From positions 1 through 11,347 of the forward strand of contig CAAGDF010000036.1 in the NCBI GenBank assembly GCA_900768525.1: a stretch of DNA of 11,347 nt. The letters are read 5' to 3'. The stretch comes from Clostridia bacterium (GTDB lineage Bacteria; Bacillota; Clostridia; Christensenellales; Borkfalkiaceae). Of the stretch, positions 1 to 6,976 are shown one piece after another. The position numbers and the translations under genes were made by a program. A model generated the notes under the pieces. It did no database searches. It had not been told where the DNA came from and saw nothing but the letters and a program-made list of their open reading frames with translations. Within the stretch, counting starts at the first letter, position 1. Each line of letters starts with the position of its first letter.

Positions 1-531
1 GTTTTCGAGGTCGAAAAGCAAATCCTGAAGCCAAAGCGTCGTGCGTTTGCCGACTGTGGTAGGCTGTGCCGCCTGAAAATGCGTGTAAGCAAGCGTGGGA
101 ACGCTTTTGTACTTAACGGCAAAATCTTTCAGCGCGTTTATGCAGTTGAGCAGCATTACGCGCACTCTTTGCAAGCCCTTTTTCATTACGATTATATCGG
201 TGTTATCGCCCACGAAACACGACGTTGCGCCCAAATGAATTATGGGCTTTGCCGTCGGGCAAAGATCGCAATACGCTTTAAGATGCGCCATTACGTCGTG
301 GCGGATCTTGCTTTCGTATTCGGCTACTTTATCGTAATCGATATCGTTTACATGAGCTTTCATTTCGGCGATCTGCTCGTCGGTAATATCAAGCCCCAGT
401 TCTTTCTCGCTTTCGGCAAGCGCGATCCAAAGTTTTCGCCAACACGAATACTTTTCGTCGGGCGAAAAAATGCGTTTCATTTCGTCGCTCGCATAGCGCG
501 TGCCTAACGGATTTTCATAAAATTCAGACAT
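1..531 (-). CDS. purB: Adenylosuccinate lyase, N-terminal part (cut by window edge)
   Basis: This enzyme splits SAICAR to AICAR and adenylosuccinate to AMP, releasing fumarate, in purine synthesis. The ATG at 531 opens 177 codons that run off the left edge, so the C-terminal part is not seen. Recognisable long-form lyase motifs are NPLGTRYAS (residues 7-15), RHDVMAH (78-84), HLGATS with GDNTD (99-112) and YTHFQAAQPTTVGKR (149-163). H151 in THFQ lies where the family has its conserved catalytic His. THFQPAQ is the usual form, so A154 replaces a common Pro. The family is usually about 450-480 residues, so more than half is missing. The start is supported by GGAG at 547-544, though the 12-nt spacer is long, and by a promoter at 596-624. 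It is transcribed away from the import operon upstream and is not part of it. Confidence 0.95.
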   Translation of the reverse strand, partial: MSEFYENPLGTRYASDEMKRIFSPDEKYSCWRKLWIALAESEKELGLDITDEQIAEMKAHVNDIDYDKVAEYESKIRHDVMAHLKAYCDLCPTAKPIIHLGATSCFVGDNTDIIVMKKGLQRVRVMLLNCINALKDFAVKYKSVPTLAYTHFQAAQPTTVGKRTTLWLQDLLFDLEN

Positions 532-595
532 TGTACTCTATATCTCCGTTTATATTCGGATATTTTTTCGTTTTTTCAAAACGCCTTACTTTCTT

Positions 596-624
596 ATTTT
601 ATCAAATCTCGAATAAATAATCAA
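596..624 (-). promoter_or_regulatory. Sigma-A type promoter for purB
   Basis: On the minus strand TTGATT (624-619) is followed, after 17 nt, by TAAAAT (601-596). Start of transcription is expected near 589, giving a leader of about 58 nt before the purB ATG at 531. The leader holds only a weak A/T-rich hairpin (CGTTTT, GAA, AAAACG) and no riboswitch that I can recognise. Confidence 0.7.
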
Positions 625-693
625 CCTCTTGACGAGCGATATCCTAAATTAGATTTATTAAAACCTTTTATATCAAAGTTAAGTTTTATTTAT

Positions 694-715
694 ACCGATT
701 TCAGCCGCAATCGGT
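694..715 (-). terminator. Possible weak terminator of the import operon
   Basis: A 7-bp stem ACCGATT/AATCGGT with an 8-nt loop lies 87 nt after the stop of the last permease gene. On the minus strand it is followed by ATAAATAAAAC, which is not a good T-tract. The plus strand is T-rich after it but has no gene to end there. This is the only stem-loop I see between the operon and the purB promoter, so the call is tentative. Confidence 0.3.
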
Positions 716-801
716 TATTCTTTTGTTATTACCGTAAAACGACGGAAACGCGATGTACGCATTCCCGCCGAATTTAACAATTTGATCTATCCGCCGGACG
801 A

Positions 802-1752
802 CTATCTGTCCTCACGGAAATAATTTTGCCCGAGCGCCTGCGGCGGCTGAGCGTTTTTGCTGTCGAAAATGCTGGTTACGATAAGAACGATTATCGTTAC
901 GATATAAGGCAGCATTTTAAACAGTTCCATTTGAGCAAGCGTAATGCCGCTTATATAAGAGCCTGCCTTATACAGGCATGCAAACACGATCGAACCGAGG
1001 ATGGAGAACGCGGGTTTCCAAAGTGTGAAGATAACGAGCGCGACCGAAAGCCAGCCTAAGCCTTCAAGCATGTATTCCCAACTGCCGCCCATGTAGTCCA
1101 TAATGCAGAACAGACCGCCAAGTCCCGAAATACCGCAACCGATACAGGTAGCAATATATCTGTATTTCGTAACGTTGATACCTGCGGCATCGGCAGTCGC
1201 GGGGTTTTCTCCGACGGCGCGAAGACTTAAACCCACGCGGGTTTTAGATAAAACAATCTGCACTACAACCGCTATTATTATAGCAAGATAAACAAGTGTT
1301 CCGTAAGAGAAAAACAAAGTTTCAAACGAACTGTTTTTGTTATAATCGAAAAGTTTGTAAAAGAACTTGCTTGCGCGGGAAATAATATACAATTTTTCCT
1401 TCATAGCAGCTATGTTATAACCCGCAAGACCCACGCCGAAAGTAGTCATCGCAAGGCCGACTACGTTCTGATTGCATTTTAACGATACAGTCAGGAACGA
1501 ATACAAAAAACCAAGCAATGCACCGACGGCAAACGCAACCAATATGCCGAGCAGAACAAGCACGAACCCCGAGTTTACGCCCGCTTTAACGAGGTAATAT
1601 TCGGCAATGCATGCGGCTGCCGCGCTGAAACTCATAATACCGGGGATACCGAGGTTTAAGTGTCCGCTCTTTTCGACCAACGTTTCACCCGTAGACCCGT
1701 ATAAAAAAACCGCTGATAATCTTATCGACGAAGCGAGAAATTTTATAAACAT
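802..1752 (-). CDS. BMP-type nucleoside ABC transporter, permease 2 (NupQ/YufQ-like)
   Basis: This 316-residue integral membrane protein of the BPD_transp_2 permease family would form half of the membrane channel with the upstream permease. Family landmarks are an N-terminal SGHLNLGIPGIM segment (29-40, compare ERAGVLNIGIEGMM), CNQNVVGLAMTTFGVGLAGY (93-112), a cytoplasmic loop RAVGENPATADAAGINV (178-194) and a C-terminal PQALGQNYFRE (304-314). About eight to ten hydrophobic segments are visible. The ATG at 1752 shares one base with the TGA of the previous gene (TGATG), and GGAGG sits at 1764-1760, so translation is probably coupled. It is the last gene of the xpt operon. Substrate specificity cannot be read from the permease; purine nucleosides are inferred from the riboswitch and xpt. 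Confidence 0.93.
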   Translation of the reverse strand: MFIKFLASSIRLSAVFLYGSTGETLVEKSGHLNLGIPGIMSFSAAAACIAEYYLVKAGVNSGFVLVLLGILVAFAVGALLGFLYSFLTVSLKCNQNVVGLAMTTFGVGLAGYNIAAMKEKLYIISRASKFFYKLFDYNKNSSFETLFFSYGTLVYLAIIIAVVVQIVLSKTRVGLSLRAVGENPATADAAGINVTKYRYIATCIGCGISGLGGLFCIMDYMGGSWEYMLEGLGWLSVALVIFTLWKPAFSILGSIVFACLYKAGSYISGITLAQMELFKMLPYIVTIIVLIVTSIFDSKNAQPPQALGQNYFREDR

Positions 1753-2915
1753 CAGTTACCCTCCTTTACCGCGGCGGTAGTAGTTTCGGAAAGTTCGTCT
1801 TTTCCTTTTTGTGCGTCGGAACCTTCGTTTTCGGAATTGCGCTTCTTTTTGAACACTATTTTATATCTTATGAAGAAATCGCACGCAAGAATAATAAAGA
1901 ACATTATTCCCGTTATAACCTGGGCGTAGAAATCGTTGGTTATCTGCGCGCGCGTCATCAACTCTTTCGTGCCCCTCGAAAGGAATGCAACCAGAAGCGA
2001 CATACCCGCTATAGCTATCGGGTTAAGGTGGGCAAGCCATGCAATAAGAACGGCGGTAAAGCCGCGACCGTTAATCGTAGTCGAAGTAATCGTGTGATCC
2101 ATACCGGCAACTATTAAAAAGCCTGCCATACCGCATATCGCGCCCGACAAAACAAGCGTACGTATGATTACTTTTTTAACGTTTACGCCTATATATTTTG
2201 CCGTTTTAACGCTTTCGCCCACGACCGATATTTCATAGCCGTGCTTGCTGAATCTTAAATATAAATACATTGCAGCGGTAAGCACTACCGAAAAGATAAT
2301 ACCTAACCAGTAATCGCCTCCGCCGATTTGCGGAAGATTGCCGTCCGCCATGGGAGGCAACGTTCCCGAACCGTTTGTAACCCAGACCTTTACACAGTAC
2401 AAAACGAGCTGCGTTGCGACGTAGTTCATCATAAGAGTGAACAGCGTTTCGTTCGTGTTCCAGAACGCTTTGAAAATCGCGGGGATAACCGCCCACGCAA
2501 TGCCTGCCGCAAGAGATGCTACAAGCGAAATGAAAATCAACCAACCATCGGGTATCTTTCCGCCGAGTTTAAACATACAAGCGGCGCACGCAAGCCCCGC
2601 AACGAGTGCCTGACCTTCCGCGCCGATATTCCAGAATTTCATTCTGAACGCAGGTGCGAGAGCCATTGCCAATATGATAAACACCGCCGCGCTTCTGAGC
2701 GTTACGAGCGTTAAAAACCCGCTGCCGAACGCACCCGAGAACATATCGCCGATTACCTTGAACGGCGATATTTTAAGTTCTATCGCCGACATTATGCAAA
2801 TGAATATAAAACCCGCCAAAATACCTATTCCGCGAATACCCCATGTTTTAGCCGCGGATAAATCGTCGCGTTTTACAATATGGAACAGCGGTTCTTTTTT
2901 ATTGTTATGCGCCAT
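1752..2915 (-). CDS. BMP-type nucleoside ABC transporter, permease 1 (NupP/YufP-like)
   Basis: This 387-residue membrane permease is the longer of the two BPD_transp_2 permeases in this kind of importer. Motifs include FWNIGAEGQALVAGL (94-108) and NTNETLFTLMMNYVA (153-167), both typical of the subgroup. A charged N-terminal tail precedes the first membrane segment (about 29-48). A C-terminal tail rich in Lys, Glu and Asp follows the last segment. The reading frame extends to a TTG at 2933, but I prefer the ATG at 2915, because AGGTG at 2926-2922 lies 6 nt before it. With that start it overlaps the ATPase gene by 11 nt. Its stop overlaps the start of the next permease. It is the fourth gene of the xpt operon. 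Confidence 0.93.
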   Translation of the reverse strand: MAHNNKKEPLFHIVKRDDLSAAKTWGIRGIGILAGFIFICIMSAIELKISPFKVIGDMFSGAFGSGFLTLVTLRSAAVFIILAMALAPAFRMKFWNIGAEGQALVAGLACAACMFKLGGKIPDGWLIFISLVASLAAGIAWAVIPAIFKAFWNTNETLFTLMMNYVATQLVLYCVKVWVTNGSGTLPPMADGNLPQIGGGDYWLGIIFSVVLTAAMYLYLRFSKHGYEISVVGESVKTAKYIGVNVKKVIIRTLVLSGAICGMAGFLIVAGMDHTITSTTINGRGFTAVLIAWLAHLNPIAIAGMSLLVAFLSRGTKELMTRAQITNDFYAQVITGIMFFIILACDFFIRYKIVFKKKRNSENEGSDAQKGKDELSETTTAAVKEGN

Positions 2916-4491
2916 AATTCTCACCTCTTTCAACCGAGCCGACTGCTTCGGTACGACCGAGCATAAGTTTACCTACCGCGTCTTTGGTCGTCGTTCTGCC
3001 GTCCACGATACCAGTAATCTTTCCGCCGCAAATCACCATAACCCTGTCGCACAGTTCGAGCAATACGTCGAGATCTTCGCCGACGAATATGACGGCAACG
3101 CCCTTGTCCTTTTGTTCGTTAAGCAAATTGTAAATGGTGTACGACGAATTTATGTCAAGTCCTCTTACCGGGTAAGCCGCCATCAGCACGGTGGGTGCGG
3201 CTGCGATTTCACGCCCGACGAGAACTTTTTGCACGTTGCCGCCCGACAACCGCCTTACGGGAATGTTAAGCCCCGGCGTAACGACGTGCAGTCCGTTGAC
3301 GATTTGTTCGGCAAGCTGTTTGGGGTTCTTACGGTCAAGAAAAACGTTATTGCCCTTGGTGTAAGACCTGAGCATCATGTTGTCGGTTATATCCATATTT
3401 CCGACAAGCCCCATGCCGAGCCTGTCCTCGGGCACGAACGATAACCGAACGCCGAGATCCCGAATCTGCAAAGGCGATTTTGAACGCAAGTCGATCTGTT
3501 CGCCCGACTGCGGATCGATATACTCTATCTTACCGCCCTTCAGCGGCTGCAAGCCCGCAATGGCTTCGAGCAATTCTCTCTGACCGCTGCCCGCAATGCC
3601 CGCAATACCGAGTATTTCGCCCGATCTTGCAGTAAATGACACGTTATCCAAAACCTTTATTCCGTCGCTGCTTACCGCATTGAGTTCGGATACGATAATT
3701 CTGTCCACCGAATTTTGCGGTATACTTCTTTCAATGTTGAGCGAGATACGTTCGCCGACCATCATGTCGGTAAGTTCCTGCTCGTTGGTTTCGCTTGTGG
3801 CAACGGTAGCAATGTGCCTGCCCTTACGCAAAACGGCAACGCGGTCGCTTATCTCCATAACCTCGTTCAGCTTGTGCGTTATGATTATGATTGACTTGCC
3901 GTCCTCTTTCATCTTGCGCATTACCGCAAAAAGTTTGGATATTTCCTGCGGGGTTAAAACCGCGGTCGGCTCGTCGAGAATAAGCACGTCCGCACCGCGA
4001 TACAACACCTTGATTATTTCGACGGTTTGTTTTTCGCTTACGGACATATCGTAAACTTTCTTTTTTAAATCTATTTCAAAGCCGTATTTTTCGGCTATCG
4101 TCTGCAATTTTTCGGTATGATTTTTTGAGAGCCAGTTAAACTTGATTCTCTTCCATAAATTCTTGTCGGGACATTTTTCGCCTAAAATAATATTATCGGC
4201 TGCGGAAAATACGTCGACAAGTTTAAAGTGCTGATGCACCATTCCTATCTTATAAGAAAATGCATCGAACGGCGAACGAATTACGACCTCTTCTCCGTCA
4301 ACGAAAATTTGCCCCTCGTCCGGGTAATATATACCCGCAAGCATATTCATAAGCGTGGTTTTACCGCTTCCGTTTTCGCCGAGCAGCGAAAGAATTTCGC
4401 CTTTATTCAGTTCGAGGTCGACGTTATCGTTTGCAAGAACTTTCGTTCCGAAACGCTTGGTTATCCCCTTCATCTCAACAGCGAATGCCAT
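2905..4491 (-). CDS. Nucleoside ABC transporter ATP-binding protein, two NBDs (NupO/YufO-like)
   Basis: A 528-residue fused ATPase would power the import complex on the cytoplasmic side. NBD1 has Walker A GENGSGKT (38-45), Q-loop Q87, a degenerate signature MSVSEKQ (149-155), Walker B VLILDEP (169-175) and H-loop H206. NBD2 has a degenerate Walker A-like GIAGSGQR (298-305), a canonical LSGGN (415-419) and a degenerate Walker B VLMAAYP (435-441), with no H-loop His near 471-473. This asymmetry is usual for the sugar/nucleoside importer class (RbsA, YufO) and does not mean the gene is broken. GGAGG at 4502-4498 lies 6 nt from the ATG. A 136-nt gap with two hairpins separates it from the binding-protein gene, whereas the downstream permease genes overlap tightly. 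Confidence 0.95.
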   Translation of the reverse strand: MAFAVEMKGITKRFGTKVLANDNVDLELNKGEILSLLGENGSGKTTLMNMLAGIYYPDEGQIFVDGEEVVIRSPFDAFSYKIGMVHQHFKLVDVFSAADNIILGEKCPDKNLWKRIKFNWLSKNHTEKLQTIAEKYGFEIDLKKKVYDMSVSEKQTVEIIKVLYRGADVLILDEPTAVLTPQEISKLFAVMRKMKEDGKSIIIITHKLNEVMEISDRVAVLRKGRHIATVATSETNEQELTDMMVGERISLNIERSIPQNSVDRIIVSELNAVSSDGIKVLDNVSFTARSGEILGIAGIAGSGQRELLEAIAGLQPLKGGKIEYIDPQSGEQIDLRSKSPLQIRDLGVRLSFVPEDRLGMGLVGNMDITDNMMLRSYTKGNNVFLDRKNPKQLAEQIVNGLHVVTPGLNIPVRRLSGGNVQKVLVGREIAAAPTVLMAAYPVRGLDINSSYTIYNLLNEQKDKGVAVIFVGEDLDVLLELCDRVMVICGGKITGIVDGRTTTKDAVGKLMLGRTEAVGSVERGENYGA

Positions 4492-4542
4492 CTTGATCCT
4501 CCGTAGTTTGTCTTTAAAAAAAATCTTTAAAAAATAAATATC

Positions 4543-4563
4543 AGGCGCAACATAGTTACGCCT
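4543..4563 (-). terminator. Second intercistronic hairpin with U-rich tail, probably leaky
   Basis: On the minus strand AGGCGTAAC, a TAT loop and GTTGCGCCT form a 9-bp stem with one G-U pair, followed by GATATTTATTTTTT. It resembles an intrinsic terminator with a broken U-tract. It lies 52 nt before the ATPase start, inside what is otherwise one operon. Partial termination here would lower the ATPase and permeases relative to the binding protein. Confidence 0.55.
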
Positions 4564-4574
4564 TTTAAAGTGCC

Positions 4575-4614
4575 AAAAAAATTCTTTTTCGACGGAGATT
4601 TCTCTCCGTCGAAA
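4575..4614 (-). terminator. First intercistronic hairpin (GAAA tetraloop) after the binding-protein gene
   Basis: A perfect 12-bp stem (arms 4603-4614 and 4587-4598) is closed by a GAAA tetraloop on the minus strand. It starts 13 nt after the binding-protein stop codon. A run of seven T follows at 4581-4575, but five purine-rich bases separate it from the stem. It may therefore act as a leaky terminator, or as a 3'-end stabiliser of the xpt/binding-protein mRNA. Confidence 0.6.
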
Positions 4615-4627
4615 GATAATTGCTCAA

Positions 4628-5893
4628 TTATACTGCCGTGTTCAAAAGATTAATTCCGTCGATATTGAGTTCGAAATACGGAGCAGATCTGTACATTTCA
4701 ACGTCGGATTCGACAAATACGCCGTTCTTGATTACTTCGATTTCGTTAATGATCTTAGATTCAACTTTTTTACCGTCCACGGTGAAAGTATCGGTATCGA
4801 ATACTTTGATTTTGCCTTCGGCGAGGTCTTTTCTTACCTGCGTAAGTTTAGCAAGAGTGCCTTCTGCGGCAGCGCCGCCGATATTGGTAAGAGCAACGCT
4901 TCCCGTTTTGAGATCGCCGCACCAGTCTTTAGCGATAGCTTCGCCCTTTGCGGTCTGAGCGATTATATACTTGAAGTAAGGAGTCCAGTCAATCTTGGAA
5001 GAGATGATGAACGTTTCGGGACATTCGCTGTAAGTGCTTCCGTTGTAAGAAACGTTAGGAACGCCTGCTTCTTCGCAAGCCTTGGGTGCGCCCATAGAGT
5101 CGGCATGCTGACTTATAAGTTTGCAGCCATTGTTGATAAGCGATTCCGCAGTAGACTTTTCGGCGTCGATGTCGAACCATGAACCGGTAAATTTAACTTC
5201 CATGGTAACGGTGGGGCAAACCGATTTAGCGCCAAGATAGAAAGAGGTATAACCGGAAATAACTTCGGCGTAAGTATACGCGCCTACATAACCGATTTTT
5301 GCCTGTTCTTTCGTGAATTCGCCGTTGGCGATCATTTCGTTGAGCTTAAGACCTGCGGCAACGCCTGCGACGTAACGACCTTCGTAAATAGAAGCGAAAG
5401 CGTTGTGGAAGTTGGCAAGCTCGGCATTGTCAGCCTTTGCGGTAATGCCCGTTGCGTGGCAAAACTGAACGTTTGCATATTCTTTAGCGGCTTTTACGAT
5501 ATGACCTTCATGACCGAAACTGTCCGCAAAAATTACGTTACAACCCTTAGCGGCAAGGTCTTTAGCCTCTTCTTCGCATTTTGAGGATTCGGGAACGTTA
5601 GTTTTCATTACCAGGTTCTTTTCTACGGAAAGACCGAGTTCTTCTATAGCACGCTTAGCAGCATCGATAAAGTTTTTATCGTAAGTGGACTGTTCGTCGT
5701 GCAGACAGATGAGACCGAGTTTGAAATCTTCGGGAATCTCTACACCGGAATAATCGACTTTAACTATTCCTTCGTAAGCGGGGAACTCGATTTGTTCTTT
5801 AACGGTATTGTTGTTGTTGCTGCAAGCCATACCTGTTGTTGCGACTACGGCGGCTACAGCACCGAGAGCGAGTGAGAAAAGTTTCTTTTTCAT
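4628..5893 (-). CDS. BMP-family purine nucleoside-binding lipoprotein (NupN/BmpA-like)
   Basis: This 421-residue substrate-binding lipoprotein would sit on the outer face of the membrane and pass ligand to the permeases. The N-terminus has MKKK, a hydrophobic stretch (5-23) and a lipobox ending GMAC, with C24 as the lipidated Cys. The G at -3 is unusual, since Leu is the common residue. An Asn/Ser linker (25-29) follows. The BMP/Med domain (PF02608-like) begins near KLGLICLH (58-65), with a start resembling other BMP proteins, and includes AGVAAGL (176-182) and a region around IGYVGAYTYAEVISGY. AAGGAG at 5905-5900 lies 6 nt before the ATG. It is 64 nt downstream of xpt and is the second gene of the operon. 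The ligand is inferred from the guanine riboswitch; the family also includes binders of other nucleosides. Confidence 0.93.
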   Translation of the reverse strand: MKKKLFSLALGAVAAVVATTGMACSNNNNTVKEQIEFPAYEGIVKVDYSGVEIPEDFKLGLICLHDEQSTYDKNFIDAAKRAIEELGLSVEKNLVMKTNVPESSKCEEEAKDLAAKGCNVIFADSFGHEGHIVKAAKEYANVQFCHATGITAKADNAELANFHNAFASIYEGRYVAGVAAGLKLNEMIANGEFTKEQAKIGYVGAYTYAEVISGYTSFYLGAKSVCPTVTMEVKFTGSWFDIDAEKSTAESLINNGCKLISQHADSMGAPKACEEAGVPNVSYNGSTYSECPETFIISSKIDWTPYFKYIIAQTAKGEAIAKDWCGDLKTGSVALTNIGGAAAEGTLAKLTQVRKDLAEGKIKVFDTDTFTVDGKKVESKIINEIEVIKNGVFVESDVEMYRSAPYFELNIDGINLLNTAV

Positions 5894-5908
5894 ACGTTAC
5901 TCCTTTTT

Positions 5909-5948
5909 GCCTTTCGGCTTTTTTTATTTTCACGCTGAAAGCGTAAAA
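5909..5948 (-). other. Hairpin pair between xpt and the binding-protein gene
   Basis: The first hairpin (5948-5928 on the minus strand) has a 9-bp stem with one G-U pair and a 3-nt loop around ACGCT/AGCGT. A small GCC-GAAA-GGC hairpin at 5918-5909 follows, ending just before the AAGGAG ribosome binding site. Neither has a T-tract on the minus strand, so I read them as mRNA structure (stability or translation spacing), not terminators. Confidence 0.4.
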
Positions 5949-5957
5949 GTATCATAA

Positions 5958-6533
5958 TTATTCTTCGACGAATTTAATTCCGTTTTCGTCCATAGACGCG
6001 ATTTTTGCAAGCGACCATACGTCGTATCCCATAGCGGTAAGTTTGCCGTAACCTTCCATATAGGTCTTTTCTACCGCGCAGCTGATTCCTAAAACCTCCG
6101 CACCCGCTTGCTTGCAAATATCGATAAGCGCAAGGCATGCGTTGCCGTTTGCAAGAAAATCGTCTACTATAAGCACTTTATCGGCGGACGAGAGATATTC
6201 TTTGGATACGATAATGGTATTTTCTTTCTGATGAGTGAAGGAAAACGCGACGGAACTGTAAACGTCGGGCGAAACGTTGAGAGATTTGTGCTTTTTTGCC
6301 ACAAGAACTGGACAATCAAAAAACTGCGCCGTAAAACAAGCCAATCCTATGCCCGACGCTTCGACGGTCAGAATCTTGTTTACTCCGCAGTTCTTAAAAT
6401 GCTCGTATATTTCCTTTCCCGATTGTGCAAGTATTCTGACGTCCATACGGTGATTGAGGAAACCGTCCACTTTAAGAACGTCCCCCTTCAATACCTTTCC
6501 TTCAGTCAGAATCTTTTGTTCGAGAAATCTCAT
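5958..6533 (-). CDS. xpt: Xanthine phosphoribosyltransferase
   Basis: This cytosolic enzyme converts xanthine (and less well guanine) plus PRPP to the nucleoside monophosphate in purine salvage. The 191 residues match the usual family length (about 190-194). Visible motifs are FLNHRMD (25-31, compare FLNHQID in B. subtilis), VEASGIGLA (57-65) and the PRPP-binding VLIVDDFLANG (120-130). The ATG at 6533 is supported by AGGTG at 6545-6541, 7 nt upstream. It is the first gene of the operon, behind a guanine riboswitch and terminator, which is the classic xpt arrangement. Unlike B. subtilis xpt-pbuX, the transporter that follows is a BMP-type ABC system and not a permease of the PbuX type. Confidence 0.96.
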   Translation of the reverse strand: MRFLEQKILTEGKVLKGDVLKVDGFLNHRMDVRILAQSGKEIYEHFKNCGVNKILTVEASGIGLACFTAQFFDCPVLVAKKHKSLNVSPDVYSSVAFSFTHQKENTIIVSKEYLSSADKVLIVDDFLANGNACLALIDICKQAGAEVLGISCAVEKTYMEGYGKLTAMGYDVWSLAKIASMDENGIKFVEE

Positions 6534-6562
6534 TTGCGTTCACCTGCATAAAAAATTAAATG

Positions 6563-6596
6563 AAAAAAGAAAAAACAAGTTAAAAATAACTTGTTT
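6563..6596 (-). terminator. Riboswitch-controlled intrinsic terminator before xpt
   Basis: On the minus strand AAACAAGTTA (6596-6587), loop TTTT and TAACTTGTTT (6582-6573) form a perfect 10-bp stem followed by TTTCTTTTTT. The 5' arm can instead pair with TTGTTTCC (6637-6630), with one bulged C, which would give an antiterminator. Ligand binding to the aptamer is expected to favour the terminator and switch xpt off. Confidence 0.88.
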
Positions 6597-6645
6597 GCCA
6601 ATACAGACACCTTTCCCACATAAATGCAAGGAAACAATATCTTTT

Positions 6646-6710
6646 CCAATAGTCGCATCTTTAGGCGATGCGGTAGAGACTTACGGGCCGTTGATCCGTA
6701 GATATATTGG
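6646..6710 (-). ncRNA. Purine riboswitch aptamer, guanine class
   Basis: The minus strand gives a complete three-way junction. P1 is CCAATA (6710-6705) with TATTGG (6651-6646), extendable by ATATC/GATAT. P2 is TACGG/CCGTA with an L2 ending in GG. J2/3 reads TCTCTACC. P3 is GCATC/GATGC with L3 GCCTAAA. The GG of L2 and CC of L3 match the loop-loop contact of the family. J3/1 reads GACTAT, so the specificity base equivalent to C74 is C (position 6652). This predicts guanine/hypoxanthine recognition; adenine-class members have U there. It lies in the roughly 190-nt leader of xpt, upstream of a terminator, which is the layout of a transcriptional OFF switch. Confidence 0.93.
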
Positions 6711-6716
6711 CGATAT

Positions 6717-6911
6717 TCATTTTATGGTCGTATTGTAGTATATATCGCTCGCTTTGTCAAACGTTTGAATCGCACTTTTCAAAAAAAGTTTAGTCGAATT
6801 TTTTGCGTTTTCATTATTTATACACATGCGCGAATTTGCGCTATATTTTAAAAGCGGCAATACCGCAATAAATAAAAAATACGCCGCAAAAACGAACGAC
6901 GCACTTTTCAT
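6717..6911 (-). CDS. Possible small membrane protein (doubtful)
   Basis: A 64-codon ORF encodes MKSASFVF, a hydrophobic segment (about 5-21) and a polar tail. It could be a small single-span membrane or secreted peptide. In its favour: a basic start followed by a hydrophobic stretch, and codons similar to the neighbours. Against it: the nearest ribosome-binding-like AAGGG is 15 nt from the ATG, I recognise no family, and its last third contains the -35 and -10 boxes of the xpt promoter. It lies 65 nt downstream of the SSB-like gene, in the same direction. I see no hairpin terminator between them, so read-through from that operon is possible. Confidence 0.28.
   Translation of the reverse strand: MKSASFVFAAYFLFIAVLPLLKYSANSRMCINNENAKNSTKLFLKSAIQTFDKASDIYYNTTIK
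6732..6760 (-). promoter_or_regulatory. Sigma-A type promoter of the xpt/importer operon
   Basis: TTGACA (6760-6755), a 17-nt spacer and TACAAT (6737-6732) lie on the minus strand, about 20 nt upstream of the riboswitch P1. Transcription should start near 6725. The promoter lies within the 3' end of a doubtful small ORF (6717-6911). Confidence 0.88.
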
Positions 6912-6976
6912 AATATCTTTAAAAATCCCTTATAATATATTTAATTTTTGCGTTTTTTATGTTTAACGTAAATTTG

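Noticed and set aside
79..507. 142-codon plus-strand ORF across the left end
   Set aside because: It is antisense to purB, whose frame carries clear lyase motifs.
541..600. Riboswitch or PurR-like control in the purB leader
   Set aside because: The leader is only about 58 nt, with one weak A/T hairpin and no purine aptamer core (no TCTACC junction).
2916..2933. Longer start for permease 1 at TTG 2933
   Set aside because: ATG 2915 has AGGTG 6 nt upstream and gives a normal short overlap with the ATPase gene; the TTG has no better site.
2674..3444. 256-codon plus-strand ORF across the transporter genes
   Set aside because: Antisense to the ATPase and permease genes, with a Cys/Arg/His-rich composition typical of a shadow frame.
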